Origin: Membranipora membranacea
Lineage: Eukaryota > Bryozoa > Gymnolaemata > Cheilostomatida > Membraniporidae
Length of the DNA: 64,000 bases
NCBI GenBank assembly: GCA_914767715.1
Contig: OU612066.1
Coordinates: forward strand, 35,562,283-35,626,282
Reading direction: 5' to 3'
Positions 24,061 to 35,344 of the stretch are shown here, piece by piece. Position 1 is the first letter of the stretch; the number at the start of each line of letters is the position of its first letter. Below the pieces are notes generated by a model, which searched no databases, was not told the origin of the DNA, and saw nothing but the letters and a program-made list of their open reading frames with translations. The position numbers were made by a program, and so were the translations under genes.

Positions 24061-24984
24061 TCACCCATGAGGTATGCATTCCAGAGGTTGACTCCTCTGG
24101 TAAGCAACGACCATTTTCCTCTGCATTTGGTGTTTCTCTTGGGCTGGAATAATTTATTTGAGCTAGTGCAAGTTTTATATCAGTAGTTTTATTGATCATA
24201 ACAAGCTCAGATTAATGGCACTAAGTGACATAGGCCAAGCCCCTAGGCCTCTCTGTAAATTTACTTGCTAATGCCATCAAGTATTTGGCCGCAATCTTTG
24301 CATTTCGTAAAAGTTGTGATCATAGGTACATCAGTGGTTGGTTGGTTGTCTTCTCTCTGTATATGGGAAGACAACTTCATATACTTTAACAAGGGTATGG
24401 AATGCGTGGATCGCTAATTTTCTTATTGTTTTATAACAGTGAAGATTAGACAGAATGTGATGATACAATAGATTGGATGACCTTGCATTCTTTGCAAATC
24501 CATTCAACCCTACAAAATTTAAACATGTGTCTGTAAATAAGTTCTTACCTGTTGAAACTCACCTAAAAGTCATATTTACTGTCCACAATAACTCAATACC
24601 ATATTTTTAACAAAATCTGACGGAAACAAGACTAGTTTTAACGACAATCTGTTCCATATCAATTTTGTTGAAAATTACCACAACCAAAGCAAACATGCCC
24701 TTAAAAGAATAAGCAGGGTGTATAGATGTCAATCTGACCCTATTGTTCCGTGTTTGTGTTATATATGCAATTTATTTTCACTGCTCTGGTACATTATGAG
24801 CCATATATATACAAAAGATAATGTGTTACGGTGATGAATGTGACAAGTGATTGATATAATACAAGTGATAACAATTGTCCCCAACTCTAAACACGATTAG
24901 TGTTTGGAGTTAATCTGCTCTCCGATGATGATGATGATATCATCCATGAACAGACTGAAATAACAACTGATTATATAGTTTCTG

Positions 24985-25507
24985 CACATATATGTGCTTA
25001 CCCAAGAAGAGCTTCAGGATGTGTACCAACCAGAAACCTTGGATTAATAAACATATAACAGGAATGATCGATCAAAAACAAGCAGCCCATAAGGATGGAA
25101 ACCTCGCTCTATATAACAAACTAAAACGTGACATCACCAGATCAATAACCAAAAGCAAACAAAATTATTCTAAGAAATTCAGCAACAGCTAGTAAACGAA
25201 CCAGCCAAAGCATGGACAGATAGTAAGAAAATTAGTGGATTACCTCCTAGCACAACTACTACCACCAAAAAGAACCCATTTACACCTGATGACCTCAACA
25301 CTTTCTTCACCAGATATGAAAAGCCTATATCTCACCAGTCCATTATTGATCAACACACTACAAGCGCGCCTCCACTGGAAATATCAGAAGTGACAGTACT
25401 CATACAGCTGAAGGGACTTAACTCTTAACTTAACTTTACGCCGAATTTCGCAACATGTACTATTGTCTGCGATATGTAATAGATCAATCAATCAATCAAT
25501 TATTTAA
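24985..25507 (+). pseudogene. LINE (L2/CR1/Jockey-like) fragment: endonuclease-RT linker and 3' tail
   Basis: Translation gives KPWINKHITGMIDQKQAAHK and later KLKRDITRSITKSKQNYSKK, the typical basic linker between the endonuclease and reverse transcriptase of non-LTR elements. After a frameshift near 25190 comes DLNTFFTRYEKP and PPLEISEVTV, the segment that normally precedes RT motif 1. The frame then stops (about 25428). An untranslated stretch and an (AATC)n-like tail to about 25507 follow, so the RT domain has been lost by internal deletion. It is not functional. Confidence 0.7.
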
Positions 25508-25721
25508 TACTTTTAATAAAATAGTAAAATGTTAAATTAGGCGTCATCTGTGATACTTGATGGAAAAAAGAAACGATGAACATGATAATCAGTATGATTA
25601 GCAGTAGCACCCAATGAGATTTAAAGTTGATTGGACGATCTCAATTTCCAATTTCCGGGGTGACGATGGCTGATTTTCTATACCACTATATTGCATTTTT
25701 ATTTTCAATATTTCATTATAC

Positions 25722-25762
25722 CAGAGACTATAGATATAGATATAGATTATCTATAGTCTCTG
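25722..25762. repeat. Small hairpin with 14-bp arms
   Basis: CAGAGACTATAGAT and ATCTATAGTCTCTG are perfect inverted repeats around an ATATAG-type loop. No function is assigned. Confidence 0.6.
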
Positions 25763-26770
25763 ATTATACCTTACTTCTTGAACTATTCACTATGTCAGCA
25801 CGCATTAAATGTCTGCTTTATTCAGTCTTGTGCGTGTACAACTTTTTTTTAAGGCACCTAAAGTTTTTTTAGAGGCAGTATAAAAGTAGAGTATCATGTT
25901 GAAGGATATATCGAACTCATTGAAATCATTGTCTGATTTAGATTTTCAAATTGTTGTCCGCTTTTAGACAGATTTTATTTGATTCAATAGAACACTGTTC
26001 TCATTGAGTTGGCATTTTCTGACGGGGTTAATCCGAGTGATTTTTGAGATTTTAGCAGGTCTGTTTATAACATTTCCTGCTTCTATCTATAGAACCACTT
26101 GGTTGGTTATCAGCCATATTGGCTGTTATATAATACCTAGTTAGTCATATGTCCTGTTACATGATCTGCAGCACTCTGTTGGTCGCCATACTTTATTTAA
26201 ATCCGCTTCAGATTCATTTTTTTTGCATCTTTTGTCCTTGTATTTTATATATAAATTAATTTTTCAAAAAAAAAGAGGATGAAAAAATAAATTTCTATCA
26301 ATACGAAAACAGTTGTTAACATCATACATAAAGATATGACATCTTGTTAAATATACAGATGCCTCCATTCTCCTGTGCAATCAGCTCATCAGGACAAAAT
26401 ACTTTTCAAAACAAAACATTTTCGTAAAACAAAATATTAGTCATGTGATAATAAGGTAAACTTGTGAAAGATTAGTTTGGTTATCAAATTCATAATATCG
26501 AATGTGTTTATCGAAAGGGAATATCGTCCCTTATGAATTCAGCTAAGACTTAAAGTAAAGAAGACAAAATATTAGCAAAGAAAAGTATTAATACATGTGT
26601 TTACTTAAAGGGAAATAGCATCCTGTATTCATTCTGCTAAGACTTGTGAAATATTAATGAACGCAAATAATAATATTGCATGTGTTTGATTACAAGGTAA
26701 CACACAGCATTATAAATGCGGCACACAGTCGAGCGTGGTGGCAGTCTCTATCTGAGAACTCCTCTGTATC

Positions 26771-29628
26771 TTAGTCCATACCACAGAACGACCAGTAACA
26801 GGAGCTTGTGCCCCGTACACTGTAGACAAAATCTCCTTCTCTGTCTGAGCATCTCTGTACAGTCAGAGGGTTATCTACTGGCCATGTGTACCTACAGGCA
26901 AAGGTTAAAATATTATAAAGTCATCAGGCACACATTAAAGCCTTGCCATCAATACCTAAGTGAGCTTGATCGTTTGTTTGAGCTTTTTCTTTGACCGTTT
27001 GTCCTTCTGGACGATGTAATATTTAATATAAAGGAGAGTTTGGAAAAAGCATTCTTGTACACACTTTTAACAATACTTTACTTTAAAAAACCCTACAGAG
27101 TTTTGATATTTTCCGTTTCAAGGCATGTATAAACATCAATTTTTCCGACATCTTTAAAATTAGTCAATCGGATTACTGATAATGATCAGCAAATACTGGA
27201 CCAAGTTTGGTCTATTTGCCTGCATTCTGAGTTCTCCCGATCCACTGGTCACGCCGACCGGTGGAAGGGAGCAGCTTGAATGCAGGCAATTGGATTAAAC
27301 TGGCTCTAGCAAATACAGACAACAAATTCTTTAGGTAGGGGAAGGCGATTCCACATAAGCAGGTTTCCGTATTGATATTTGCATCATTGAGGCATAAGCA
27401 GAAAATCATGAATGAATGAATCAATATCACATACCAGTTGCAACTTCCACTCCAGCTGCCATAGATAGGGACAGTTTTAACTTCCCCGATCTCTGTCGGC
27501 ATTGCAGCATTACTCCAGAAGTTTCCGTGAGCTCCACAGGAGTAAGCCGGAGCACATCTGTCAGATAGCTGTCTGCCGCCATCTCCTGTAAATCTATAAT
27601 GAAGTGTAGAAATAATTCAGTTGAATATTATGATTGTTTGGCCCAAATAAATAACAGGTTATACTGATTATACTATCTGTGCTTCTTGGAAAACAGTTAT
27701 TGTCCACACAAACATTGTGGCGTGGTATTTTACAAATTAACTTTGAGGCTAGGAGTTATCAATAACTGGCACCTGTTTGTGAAGACCTTTATTGGCTAAA
27801 AGATAACCAGAAAATTCAGACTATTGAAACCATTTTTAGGATGCCTTTTGGTATCTACTTTAAAGACTTACTTTGAGGCTCTCTTTTGTATCACATCTTA
27901 TTCTCCATATTTTAACCTATCATGTGAGCGAATTCCAGCTTTAGAATCCAAATATTGAGGAAGTTATGGCCTCTCAAACTTCCAGGGTGATTGCCTTCAA
28001 TCGGCATTGGGAATAAGCGGATGTTTCCCCTGTGGTATGTCACAACCGTCATACTTTTTATTACGAGTTATTACACTAATAATCACACAGATAAGATGAC
28101 GATCAAAACTCAGACGTAAGTGGGAATCGAACCTGGGTCGCTATAATTGCAGGCAACAACGATGCTACCATCGCACCACGAGGTCCAGCTAGGTGAGCCT
28201 ATAGACAATATAGATCAGCTGTATCGGCGTTTCCTGCAAGGCCATTTGGACCTGGGTTTGAGACCTTACATCTCTGAACATTTTGATCATCAATCTATTT
28301 ATTAGTGTATCGTAACAAGTATGATGGTTGTGACGTACCATTGGGAGTGCCGGCTAATTCTTACTGTCGATAGACTGCCGTCACCTTGGAAGTTTGAGTG
28401 GCCATAACTTCCCCAATATTTGGATTCTAAAGCCGGAATCCGCTCGCATGATAGATTAAAATATGGAGAATAAGATGTGATACAAAAGAGTAGCCTCAAA
28501 CTAAGTCTTTAAGCTTTAAGCTACTTTGAGCTGAGTGAGACAGGGTTGAAGGGTTGTAGTTGAGAAAAAGTTGGCCAATTATGGCTGTCCCAATTTCTGA
28601 CATGGCAAATTCAATTATTTTTGTTATGCGTTCAAGGGGAGGTATTGCTCCCTGCCTCGCCTATAAACTACAAGCCAGCAGTACTCACCTGAACCATTGA
28701 GTGTTTCCTTGCAGATCTCTGTCGCAGTTATAGTAACCTGCGACTGGCTTCAGATCAGAGCCTTCTCTGTCCTTACGCCATGACCCAGTCAAATTCACAG
28801 TCAGCGGTGAAGTGCATGGCCCTGTGTGACAAATCGAACATTGAAGTTATCATAGCAATAAGGCTGGCTCAACTGAGCAGAGTATTGACTTAGTTTTTTG
28901 TGTTATAAGTGGTGAAAGCTTTTAAGGTAGGCTGTTACCCTAAAATGGACCTTTCCTTTCCTTTCTGCAAAAAAAATCCATGATTTTGTGGACTGAACCA
29001 TGAAAAGGATGTATCATTTAAACTACTGACTTTTGTGTGTACCTGCTGAATTTACATTATGTTCACTAGACACGAAAAAGGCATAATTAAGAGGCATTCC
29101 TACCGTTTGCTACATCTGGGTGAATTGTTGTTGTTGGGTCAGGTATTGGTGTAGGAGTTGTCACTTCTTGAGACGCCAGACAATCTGATAGTATCTGGAG
29201 CACTGTACGCCGGATGTTCTCTCGTGAAGAATCGGTATCTCTCTTTCGTCGCCCTGTAAATTATGAATTTTAATTGTTCCATCAATTTTCTCACAAATTT
29301 TGCCTTTCAATATTATTATCACTGCATAAGTAAAGTCAAAGGAATTTAATTCTGTGACCGTTTGGATAATGAAAGAGTTGCCTATATAATATTTTAATGA
29401 CATAAAAAACAATATTCAAAACATTAATTGCAATTTTAGTGCAGGTATATTACACTCACCTGTGCTGTCGATGTCGGACGAGTTCAGTGCCTGACAATGT
29501 TGTTCAGCCTGAGCGACTATTACCTCAGCAATCTTCTCATGAGGTATGGCGATGTCATTTATATGCCCTTGCACATAAACCACCAGAGCCAAGAAGGCAA
29601 CAGCAGATATTAATGTGATGAACTGCAT
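26771..29628 (-). CDS. Secreted D8C (uromodulin/GP2-type) domain protein, copy A (5 exons, 243 aa)
   Basis: Minus-strand exons: 29628-29460, 29253-29104, 28821-28689, 27593-27435, 26891-26771; together 732 nt with all phases closing on a TAA at 26773-26771. Exon 1 encodes a signal peptide (MQFITLISAVAFLALVVYVQ). Exon 2 begins with GRRKRD, a furin-type site, so residues before about 60 are probably a propeptide. A Thr/Pro-rich stretch follows. Exons 3-5 form a D8C domain: GYYNCDRD, TQWFRFTGDGG, RCAPAYSCGAH, SGSCNWYTWP, VQRCSDREGDFVY, SCYWSFCG. D8C is known from uromodulin, GP2 and related extracellular proteins and is held by conserved disulfides. No ZP domain or membrane segment follows, so the product is a small secreted D8C protein. 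A TATA box lies 87-93 bp upstream of the ATG. The gene is inside duplication arm A; the copy in arm B is truncated. Confidence 0.85.
27216..27290. repeat. Short foldback element, TGCCTGCATTC family (copy 3)
   Basis: TTTGCCTGCATTCTGAG and CTTGAATGCAGGCAA flank CGATCCACTGGTCACG and GACCGGTGGAAGGGAGC. It lies in the last intron of D8C copy A, and its counterpart is at 37573-37647 in arm B. Confidence 0.8.
27864..28508. mobile_element. TTAA-flanked foldback element (645 bp) with a tRNA-like centre
   Basis: Both ends carry AGACTTA(C/G)TTTGAGGCT inverted repeats with roughly 85% matching arms of about 150-200 bp. TTAA is present at 27860-27863 and 28509-28512. TTAA duplications are typical of piggyBac and Kolobok families. 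It sits in intron 3 of D8C copy A. Part of one arm survives in arm B at about 36922-37041, so the insertion predates the duplication. Confidence 0.75.
28105..28176 (-). other. tRNA-like sequence (SINE head or tRNA relic)
   Basis: Read on the minus strand, this 72-base stretch starts GGACCTCGTGGTGCGATGG and contains TAGCATCG and GGTTCGATTCC. These resemble the A box and B box of a Pol III promoter at tRNA spacing. The acceptor ends do not pair, so it is not a working tRNA. It may be the head of a tRNA-derived SINE captured in the foldback element. Confidence 0.5.
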
Positions 29629-29714
29629 TTCTTCTCCTGTTCACTAAATTGTCTGCTAACTTTCTTCCTGTCCTGGTTAGAAGTAGAGTGATTTCTGTGT
29701 ATGAGCTGCTGGTC

Positions 29715-29721
29715 TTTTATA
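29715..29721 (-). promoter_or_regulatory. TATA box of D8C copy A
   Basis: TATAAAA on the minus strand, in the context CCTATGGTATAAAAGACC, lies 87-93 bp before the ATG at 29628. Transcription would start near 29690. The element was lost in arm B together with exons 1-3. Confidence 0.7.
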
Positions 29722-30749
29722 CCATAGGAGACAAGGAAGGAGTAGGAATCGGGGATGTTGATTACCACCTTATTTTCATAATTGTCTCGCCATGTGAGAA
29801 AAACAAAGTTCATGTTCTCTAGAGTGTTACATATCCATTTGCCATATAAGGCAATGCGTTAGCATGTCTTGATGCGTTTGATGGTTCGGGGGGGGGGGGG
29901 GAGCTTAACACCCGACAAATTGAGACAATAATGCAAAATTTTGCGACATGGCTTTAGAACGCAGAATATTATGTCTCCCTACTTCAGCACAAAGAAACTC
30001 TTGTGTTTCAAAATTATGTAGCGCAGTTTCTGACAGATTTTTCCTGGTTCTTGCAAAACAATTCTTGTAATACAATCTAGGCTAGCTCAAGTATCACTTA
30101 GAATCTCAGAACTCGCTGGTGTTTCACTGATCGATATATTACACTGTTATATAATATTTAGCCACAATTTGAGCGCAGAAGAAATAAAACACCAATGTGC
30201 TAAATGTGAAATGTTATACGATGTTGTTTTTCTCATGTGGGTACGTGACTATTTTTATGATGTCACGTTCAGTGAAAAATCAGCTGAAATTCCAAAAAGT
30301 CCGAAACATCTTCAACTTTTTCTGGTTGCTCGTCAATATGAGACTCAGTTTTAACAGTCAGCATAAGTAATGGTTTCAATCACATTTAAATGAAAAATGT
30401 ATGAAAAAAGTATCAGCTTTTTCAAGAACAGTAATTTGAACTCAATGGAATACTTGAGTTTCGTTTTGTGAACACCACACCACATAATACCACAATACCA
30501 CACAATAGGAATCACATACCAACAAGAGTAGTAGCAAAAAGGTGGGATCACTTGCTGCCCCTTTTAGATTGCCCAGCAGGTTAATTGTTAGGATATGACA
30601 ATAATCATCTATCGGCCGTCAAAGGGTCAATGTATGTAGATGACCATGCCAAACCCAACGCAGTCGAATGTCGATTGGGCTGATCAATAGTAGGTACTGC
30701 AGTGTGATGATTCATTCGGGGTCAGTCACAATGACGTCACCCTAGACGT

Positions 30750-31140
30750 TCCATGTGATCTAGCTGTGAAGGGTGTGCCGAATAGTCTCGTGATGAGTGT
30801 GAAGGACATGAGTGATGTCAACATGCTCAAGGCTTTAGAACCAAACTTTACCTCTTCAGAAATAGACGTCAATAGTCAGACAAGGTTGTCTCAACAAGAC
30901 TTGTTGTTCATGAGAATTCAAGACAGTAATGTAAATCAGGACAAAAATGGTGTTGTAAGTTTGCCTTTACCTTTCAAACAGGACAAACAACCGCTCAAAG
31001 CAAATAGGTATTTAGCTTGATGTAGGTTCATGAGCCTGGAAAGAAAATTAGCGAGTCAGCCAAAATTCCGTGATCACTACTATGTATTTATGAAGGGTAT
31101 ATTTGAGAGTAATGAGGCATATAAACGTGTTTAAACCATT
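30750..31140 (+). pseudogene. BEL/Pao-type retrotransposon pol fragment
   Basis: The frame contains SQQDLLFMRI, VVSLPLPFKQDKQPLKANR and, after an in-frame stop at 31018-31020, RFMSLERKLASQPKFRDHYY and FMKGIF. The LPFK and SLERKL...FM spacing is characteristic of the segment just before the reverse transcriptase in BEL/Pao elements. The frame ends in a stop after EAYKRV. No LTRs, protease or RT core are visible nearby, so this is a relic. Confidence 0.6.
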
Positions 31141-31887
31141 CCCAAAGAGGCTCTGGGCTACAAACTGGTGAACAAAGATTAGGAACGAATCACGGACTTA
31201 CGGATTTTGGGAAAATTATTTTTTGGGCACCATGTCTTGTAATATTGCACTGTTTTATTTACTGTTGAGAGGTTTTCGATCATCCAAGAATTCAGGTTGA
31301 ATTCTCAGCAGGATCACATACGTTTCATAATTTACATCCAGGATGTCAAAATTCCTGTGTGAATATAACCTTGACATTGTATTGTAACCATGTATTTCTT
31401 TCACCCATGGGAAGGATAACCCTGTGTGTGATCACTTTGATCATTTGAGAAACAAATATGTATGTTGTCATGTGATAGCCTGGAGGAATTAAAATTGTCA
31501 GTAAATTAATGTTAAGGGTGTAAAATAATAATTGGCGAATTCAAACCACTAATATACTACTGATGTTGTGAGTTTCTGTTTATGTCGGGAGGTCGGCTTA
31601 CTGACTCTTGAATCAATCGATAGTATGTTTTTGCAGAGGCACTCTAGGCGCCATGTGTTCTGCGGCTTGGTACATACAATATGCGTTCAGCGCTGACGCC
31701 TGCTCTTGAAGACATTTTGCATGCTGCCGGTTTATGGTCCGTCCGGCCAGGGGAGTGTGCTGGCACATCCCAGCAATTGGGTTGGCAGTGTGCCCATGGT
31801 TTTAAGGCTCGACTATTCACTCCGAATTTGAGTTACAGTTAAAGCTAACACCAAGCTTGCTAGTGCTTTGTTTTTTCCCTTATTGTA
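31141..31887. other. Gene-free stretch
   Basis: No coding frame with support is seen. The part from 31640 to 31800 is richer in GC than its surroundings and may be an unidentified repeat. Confidence 0.5.
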
Positions 31888-31889
31888 TA

Positions 31890-32397
31890 GACAGTTTTCT
31901 GAGCTCTGATTTACGCCTCAATTCGGAGTTGTTCTCTCTCCAGTTTGGTACTTTTAACCCACGCCGCATAGGAAAAACGTGCTGAAAAGAGGGTTATCTT
32001 GAAAACCGCTTATAATAGGATAAAAATTATTTTTGATTCAGAATCTGCAACATTGAAAACTCATATGGACATAGTTTGGGAAATAATTTTAGTGATTGGA
32101 TAGTCAATTATAGCATTTTCTGCCTGTTTTGCGGACCATTTGGCAGAATTTCTCGTGAGTTTCGTCACTCAAATTAAGATTTATCAACATTCAAGCCTCC
32201 AATGATTTGGAAACCCTGTCTCCCAGGGTTTTCAATGGTGCAGACTCTGAATCAAAAATCATTTTTATCCTATCATAAGCGGTTTTCAAGATAACCCTCT
32301 TTCATCAGGTTTTTCCTATGCGGCGTGGGATAAAAGTACCAAACTGGAGAGAGGACAACTCCGAATTGAGGCATAAATTAGAGCTCAGAAAACTGTC
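31890..32397. mobile_element. 508-bp foldback element with TA flanks
   Basis: The left end is GACAGTTTTCTGAGCTCTGA and the right end is its inverse (GAGCTCAGAAAACTGTC). Arms of about 170-180 bp match closely, including GGATAAAAATTATTTTTGAT and AACCGCTTAT. TA dinucleotides flank it (31888-31889 and 32398-32399), as for Tc1/mariner-type MITEs. No ORF is present. Confidence 0.75.
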
Positions 32398-32399
32398 TA

Positions 32400-33354
32400 T
32401 TCTGACCGCACAGTAAATAATTAGTTCCAGTGTCATATCAATTTCCAGACACACCAGTTGATAACTTTTGCAATGTTAATGTAAAACATTATTATCAAAA
32501 TGTAACCATTTCTACGATTGCTGCTGTATCCTTACATTAAAGAATGTAATTTAACTGAAGCAGCTGTACTTACTAGCATCGCCTTGTGCAGGTTCTCTAT
32601 TGATTACATGTTTCTTTTGGTGTTTATTGCATTTATAGTACATATTTGTCTATCTTGTGCGCGTGTCATCGCAGTCAAACTATTACCCATGAATATGTAT
32701 TTATAATGTTGTGCTACTGGTATCTTAGAACAGTGTAATGTAATTTAATCCTCTCTTATTTCAGAGATGTTTCTGAATCAGTGGTTTATTCAGCGTACAT
32801 CAATCTGCGTATTGTCGCAGTCAGTAATGACTCAGACGTGTGTTAAAATTTATTACTAATAAACCGTATCATACTTATCTTGTTATTTTCATATGCGATG
32901 TCCATGTCATATTTTCGTATTATTCTCTGTATTACAAAATATGTAATGCATTAATACTCTACACGCCATTCAATTATCACCATTTTCAATTCAGTCTTTA
33001 ATCCATGGTATTTTGTGGGTTTCAGAGTGCAGAGCCATTATCTGTGGAATTAATATATTGCATTTGGTAACCGTGATACAGAGAGCCAGCGAGGTTGGTT
33101 TTTCTTTCTCATTTTTTCAAATTGTATTATTGTATTTGTTAGAAAATACTCACTTCTGCATTTTTATGTACATGGAGTTTTCCCACCATGACTATGACTC
33201 CCATGAAACTATATGTTTGTCTCATATCTAATTTATTGCTCTTTTTTATAGTTATAACGGATAATAAAGGACCGGAATAGGTACTTAATGAAAGAAAAAA
33301 AAAAAATTTATCCATGTCATAACCGTAACTCTGAAATGAATCACGACCGCCACA
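32400..33354. other. Gene-free AT-rich stretch
   Basis: Only short, unsupported frames are present. A poly-A run occurs at about 33294-33306, just before the TPR pseudogene. Confidence 0.5.
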
Positions 33355-34140
33355 ACAATAATCATTCCAAAATGGATTATGGAACAGCTGAAGAATACTA
33401 TGTCAAGGCTCTGCGAATATACAGGAATATGAATAAAATTGATCACTCCTTTGGCACAGAATGAGCTAGTACTTTGAACTGTCTTGGGTTAAACTGTTCA
33501 AATAGGAATAATTCCGACTAAAGTGAACAATATTTGCAAGAGGCAATGCAATTATACCAGTCTGCGCATGGAATTGAAGCGACTCATCCACTCTTAGCCA
33601 TAATCTTGAATAACTTAGGTTACAATTCAACTAGAAGGGGGGGCAGCCAAGAAAAGTCACTGACTTTTATAAGCAAGCGTTACAAATGAGATATGCAGTT
33701 CATGGGAAAGACACTGATCATGAGGCGATAGCCAGCGCACTGATGTCCTTTGGTAATAGCTATATCGATCTTTGGAAATTCTCTAAAGCTGAAAATTTTT
33801 TGACACAATGACTTACCATGTTCAGAGAAGTGATAGGTAACAACTCAAACCATCCAGATGTTGCTATTGTACTCAATTTTCTTATAACTTACAGAGCAAA
33901 TATGCAGACTCAGTCAGATACCTCGATGAATCTATAGGAATGAACAGTGCGCTTTTTGGAGATCAAAGTGAGAGAGTAGCGAAAGATCTCACAAACCTGA
34001 CCAAACGCAGGAAATATAGAAAAAGCCCACGAGAAAAGGACAGAAAGCACTGGACATCTACGTCATTGTTAATCCTGATCATGATGAAGTCACAACACTT
34101 AATGCCCTACTTATCCCAGATAAGATTTCTCACCATCAAC
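33355..34140 (+). pseudogene. Broken tetratricopeptide-repeat (TPR) gene
   Basis: Fragments of kinesin-light-chain/NPHP3-style TPRs are readable: EEYYVKALRIYRNMNKIDHS, YLQEAMQLYQSAHG, HPLLAIILNNLGYNSTRRGG, TFYKQALQMRYAVHGKDTDH and ALMSFGNSYIDLWKFSKAEN. They are interrupted by in-frame stops (near 33466, 33519 and 33809), and a frameshift lies near the G run at about 33638. No introns are needed, so it may be a retrocopy. It resembles the TPR half of the nucleotidyltransferase gene at 18-21 kb in style, but descent is not shown. Confidence 0.65.
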
Positions 34141-34223
34141 CTCCATGTTGTCCGATTCTGTAACTCCATATATAACATGCTGTACCATGTTTGTGCATTT
34201 GTCAATATCGCCTATCCCTAGAT

Positions 34224-34871
34224 CAGGCTTGCTCAAATGTTTTCGAGAAAGGGCCGGATTCAATATTTCAGGAATATTGGAGGGCCGGGCCAGAAATTTA
34301 CATTGCAGATTTTTTAAGAGGCTGTTGCAACTAAAAGCAGTATACCATATATATATATATTGTGCTATCACTTTTATTACATTAACATATATTTATTTGA
34401 CATAAGGATAAAAATATTATAGATAATTATGATTGTAGCTAGGCAAATGACAATATTTTACATTTAGATAAAAGTATAATATTAAATATGAATATGATTC
34501 TAGCTTGGTAAAATACAATTAGTGAGAGGAATGGCACACTCTCTTGGCAACCATGACTGTGTCATACTGTTTCTCAGTTATGACATCAGCACTGACCACA
34601 CGTATCAGATCATTCAGGTGTTCGTCAGTTAGACGAGTTCTCTTTTCATTCTTGATAAAATTCATTTTAGAAAAAATGGATTCACAATTATAGGTAGATG
34701 GGAATATTGTGAGGACTCGCAAAGCCAACGCAGTTAACGCTGGAAAGTTTTCAGCGGGGAATACTATCTCATGGGCTTCGACTATTTTTTTTTTGCCTAA
34801 AAATCTGAAGGGCCTGATTGAAGAAATGGTGGGCCTGATTCGGCCCGCGGGCCTCCATTTGAGCACCACTG
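34224..34871 (-). mobile_element. Deleted hAT transposon with perfect target duplication
   Basis: The left end is CAGGCTTGCTCAAAT and the right end, inverted, is CAGTGGTGCTCAAAT. CCCTAGAT is repeated exactly at 34216-34223 and 34872-34879, the 8-bp duplication typical of hAT. The 648-bp element keeps only the 3' part of the transposase (minus strand). A microsatellite (ATAT...) lies at about 34348. Confidence 0.9.
34519..34869 (-). pseudogene. C-terminal fragment of a hAT transposase
   Basis: The frame includes FPALTALALRVLTIFPSTYN, CESIFSKMNFIKNEKRTRL and TDEHLNDLIRV. This is the conserved C-terminal dimerisation region of hAT transposases, including the ZBED/FAM200-like domesticated relatives. 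The DDE core is absent and the 5' part of the frame only reads through the element terminus, so it is inactive. Confidence 0.85.
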
Positions 34872-35310
34872 CCCTAGATAATAAATAATTTGATTATACA
34901 ACAACTGAATTATCTTAACTGAGAAGACTTGATGGTTTTAGCTTGTTCCATAAATATTATGACAACACGTATGATTTTGAGTTTACTATCTGACCAGATT
35001 GCCTCCAGATAATGCAGACTGAAAATAGTACCTAATAGTTCAGTGGCATCCTAAGCAAAATATGGTTAGAAATGCAACTTCATGTACCATTTTGGGTGGA
35101 TAGCATTTGTCAGTTGCTGTTTGCTAAGAAACAGAAGATTGGGCTGCCCCTAAAGAGGGAAGCAAGGTGCCCTAATCCTCATACTGAGAATGTGATACAT
35201 TCTAGAAAACTAGAATGCATCCTAGAGGTGAGGCCATAGAGGACCTCCTAACCATAAGTGTGCAGCAAGCTGCCAAAACTAAACTGGCACTAATCGGCCA
35301 TTGGCAGTGA

Positions 35311-35344
35311 CACTTTGATCTTAGCCAATAGGCCGAGAAGCGAT
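35311..35344 (-). pseudogene. U2 snRNA 5'-end fragment
   Basis: On the minus strand, ATCGCTTCTCGGCCTATTGG followed by CTAAGATCAAAGTG matches the first 34 or so bases of U2 snRNA with one or two differences. The match then ends: the branch-site pairing sequence GTAGTA is missing and the following sequence is unrelated. It is a truncated pseudogene or the head of a snRNA-derived SINE. Confidence 0.75.

Larger units (their letters stand above)
21751..24980. other. Intergenic region without recognisable genes
   Basis: About 3.2 kb follow the nucleotidyltransferase gene. An AATAAA occurs near 22523 but is far from the stop. Apart from a 12-bp-arm hairpin at 22866-22899, a foldback element near 23943 and a GC-richer patch at 23750-23935, I see no supported feature. 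Confidence 0.6.
25840..30350. repeat. Inverted duplication arm A (D8C gene locus)
   Basis: This block matches 36341-39015 in reverse orientation at high identity. Shared landmarks are a G run at 29888-29901 against a C run at 36792-36807, a reading frame at 30169-30330 against 36363-36524, the last two D8C exons, and the AT-rich tail after the gene. Arm A keeps 27983-29777, which arm B lacks. Confidence 0.9.

Noticed and set aside
30169-30354. 61-residue frame conserved in both D8C arms (counterpart 36282-36524)
   Set aside because: It is conserved only because the whole arm is duplicated. There is no start context, domain or splice site to make it a gene.
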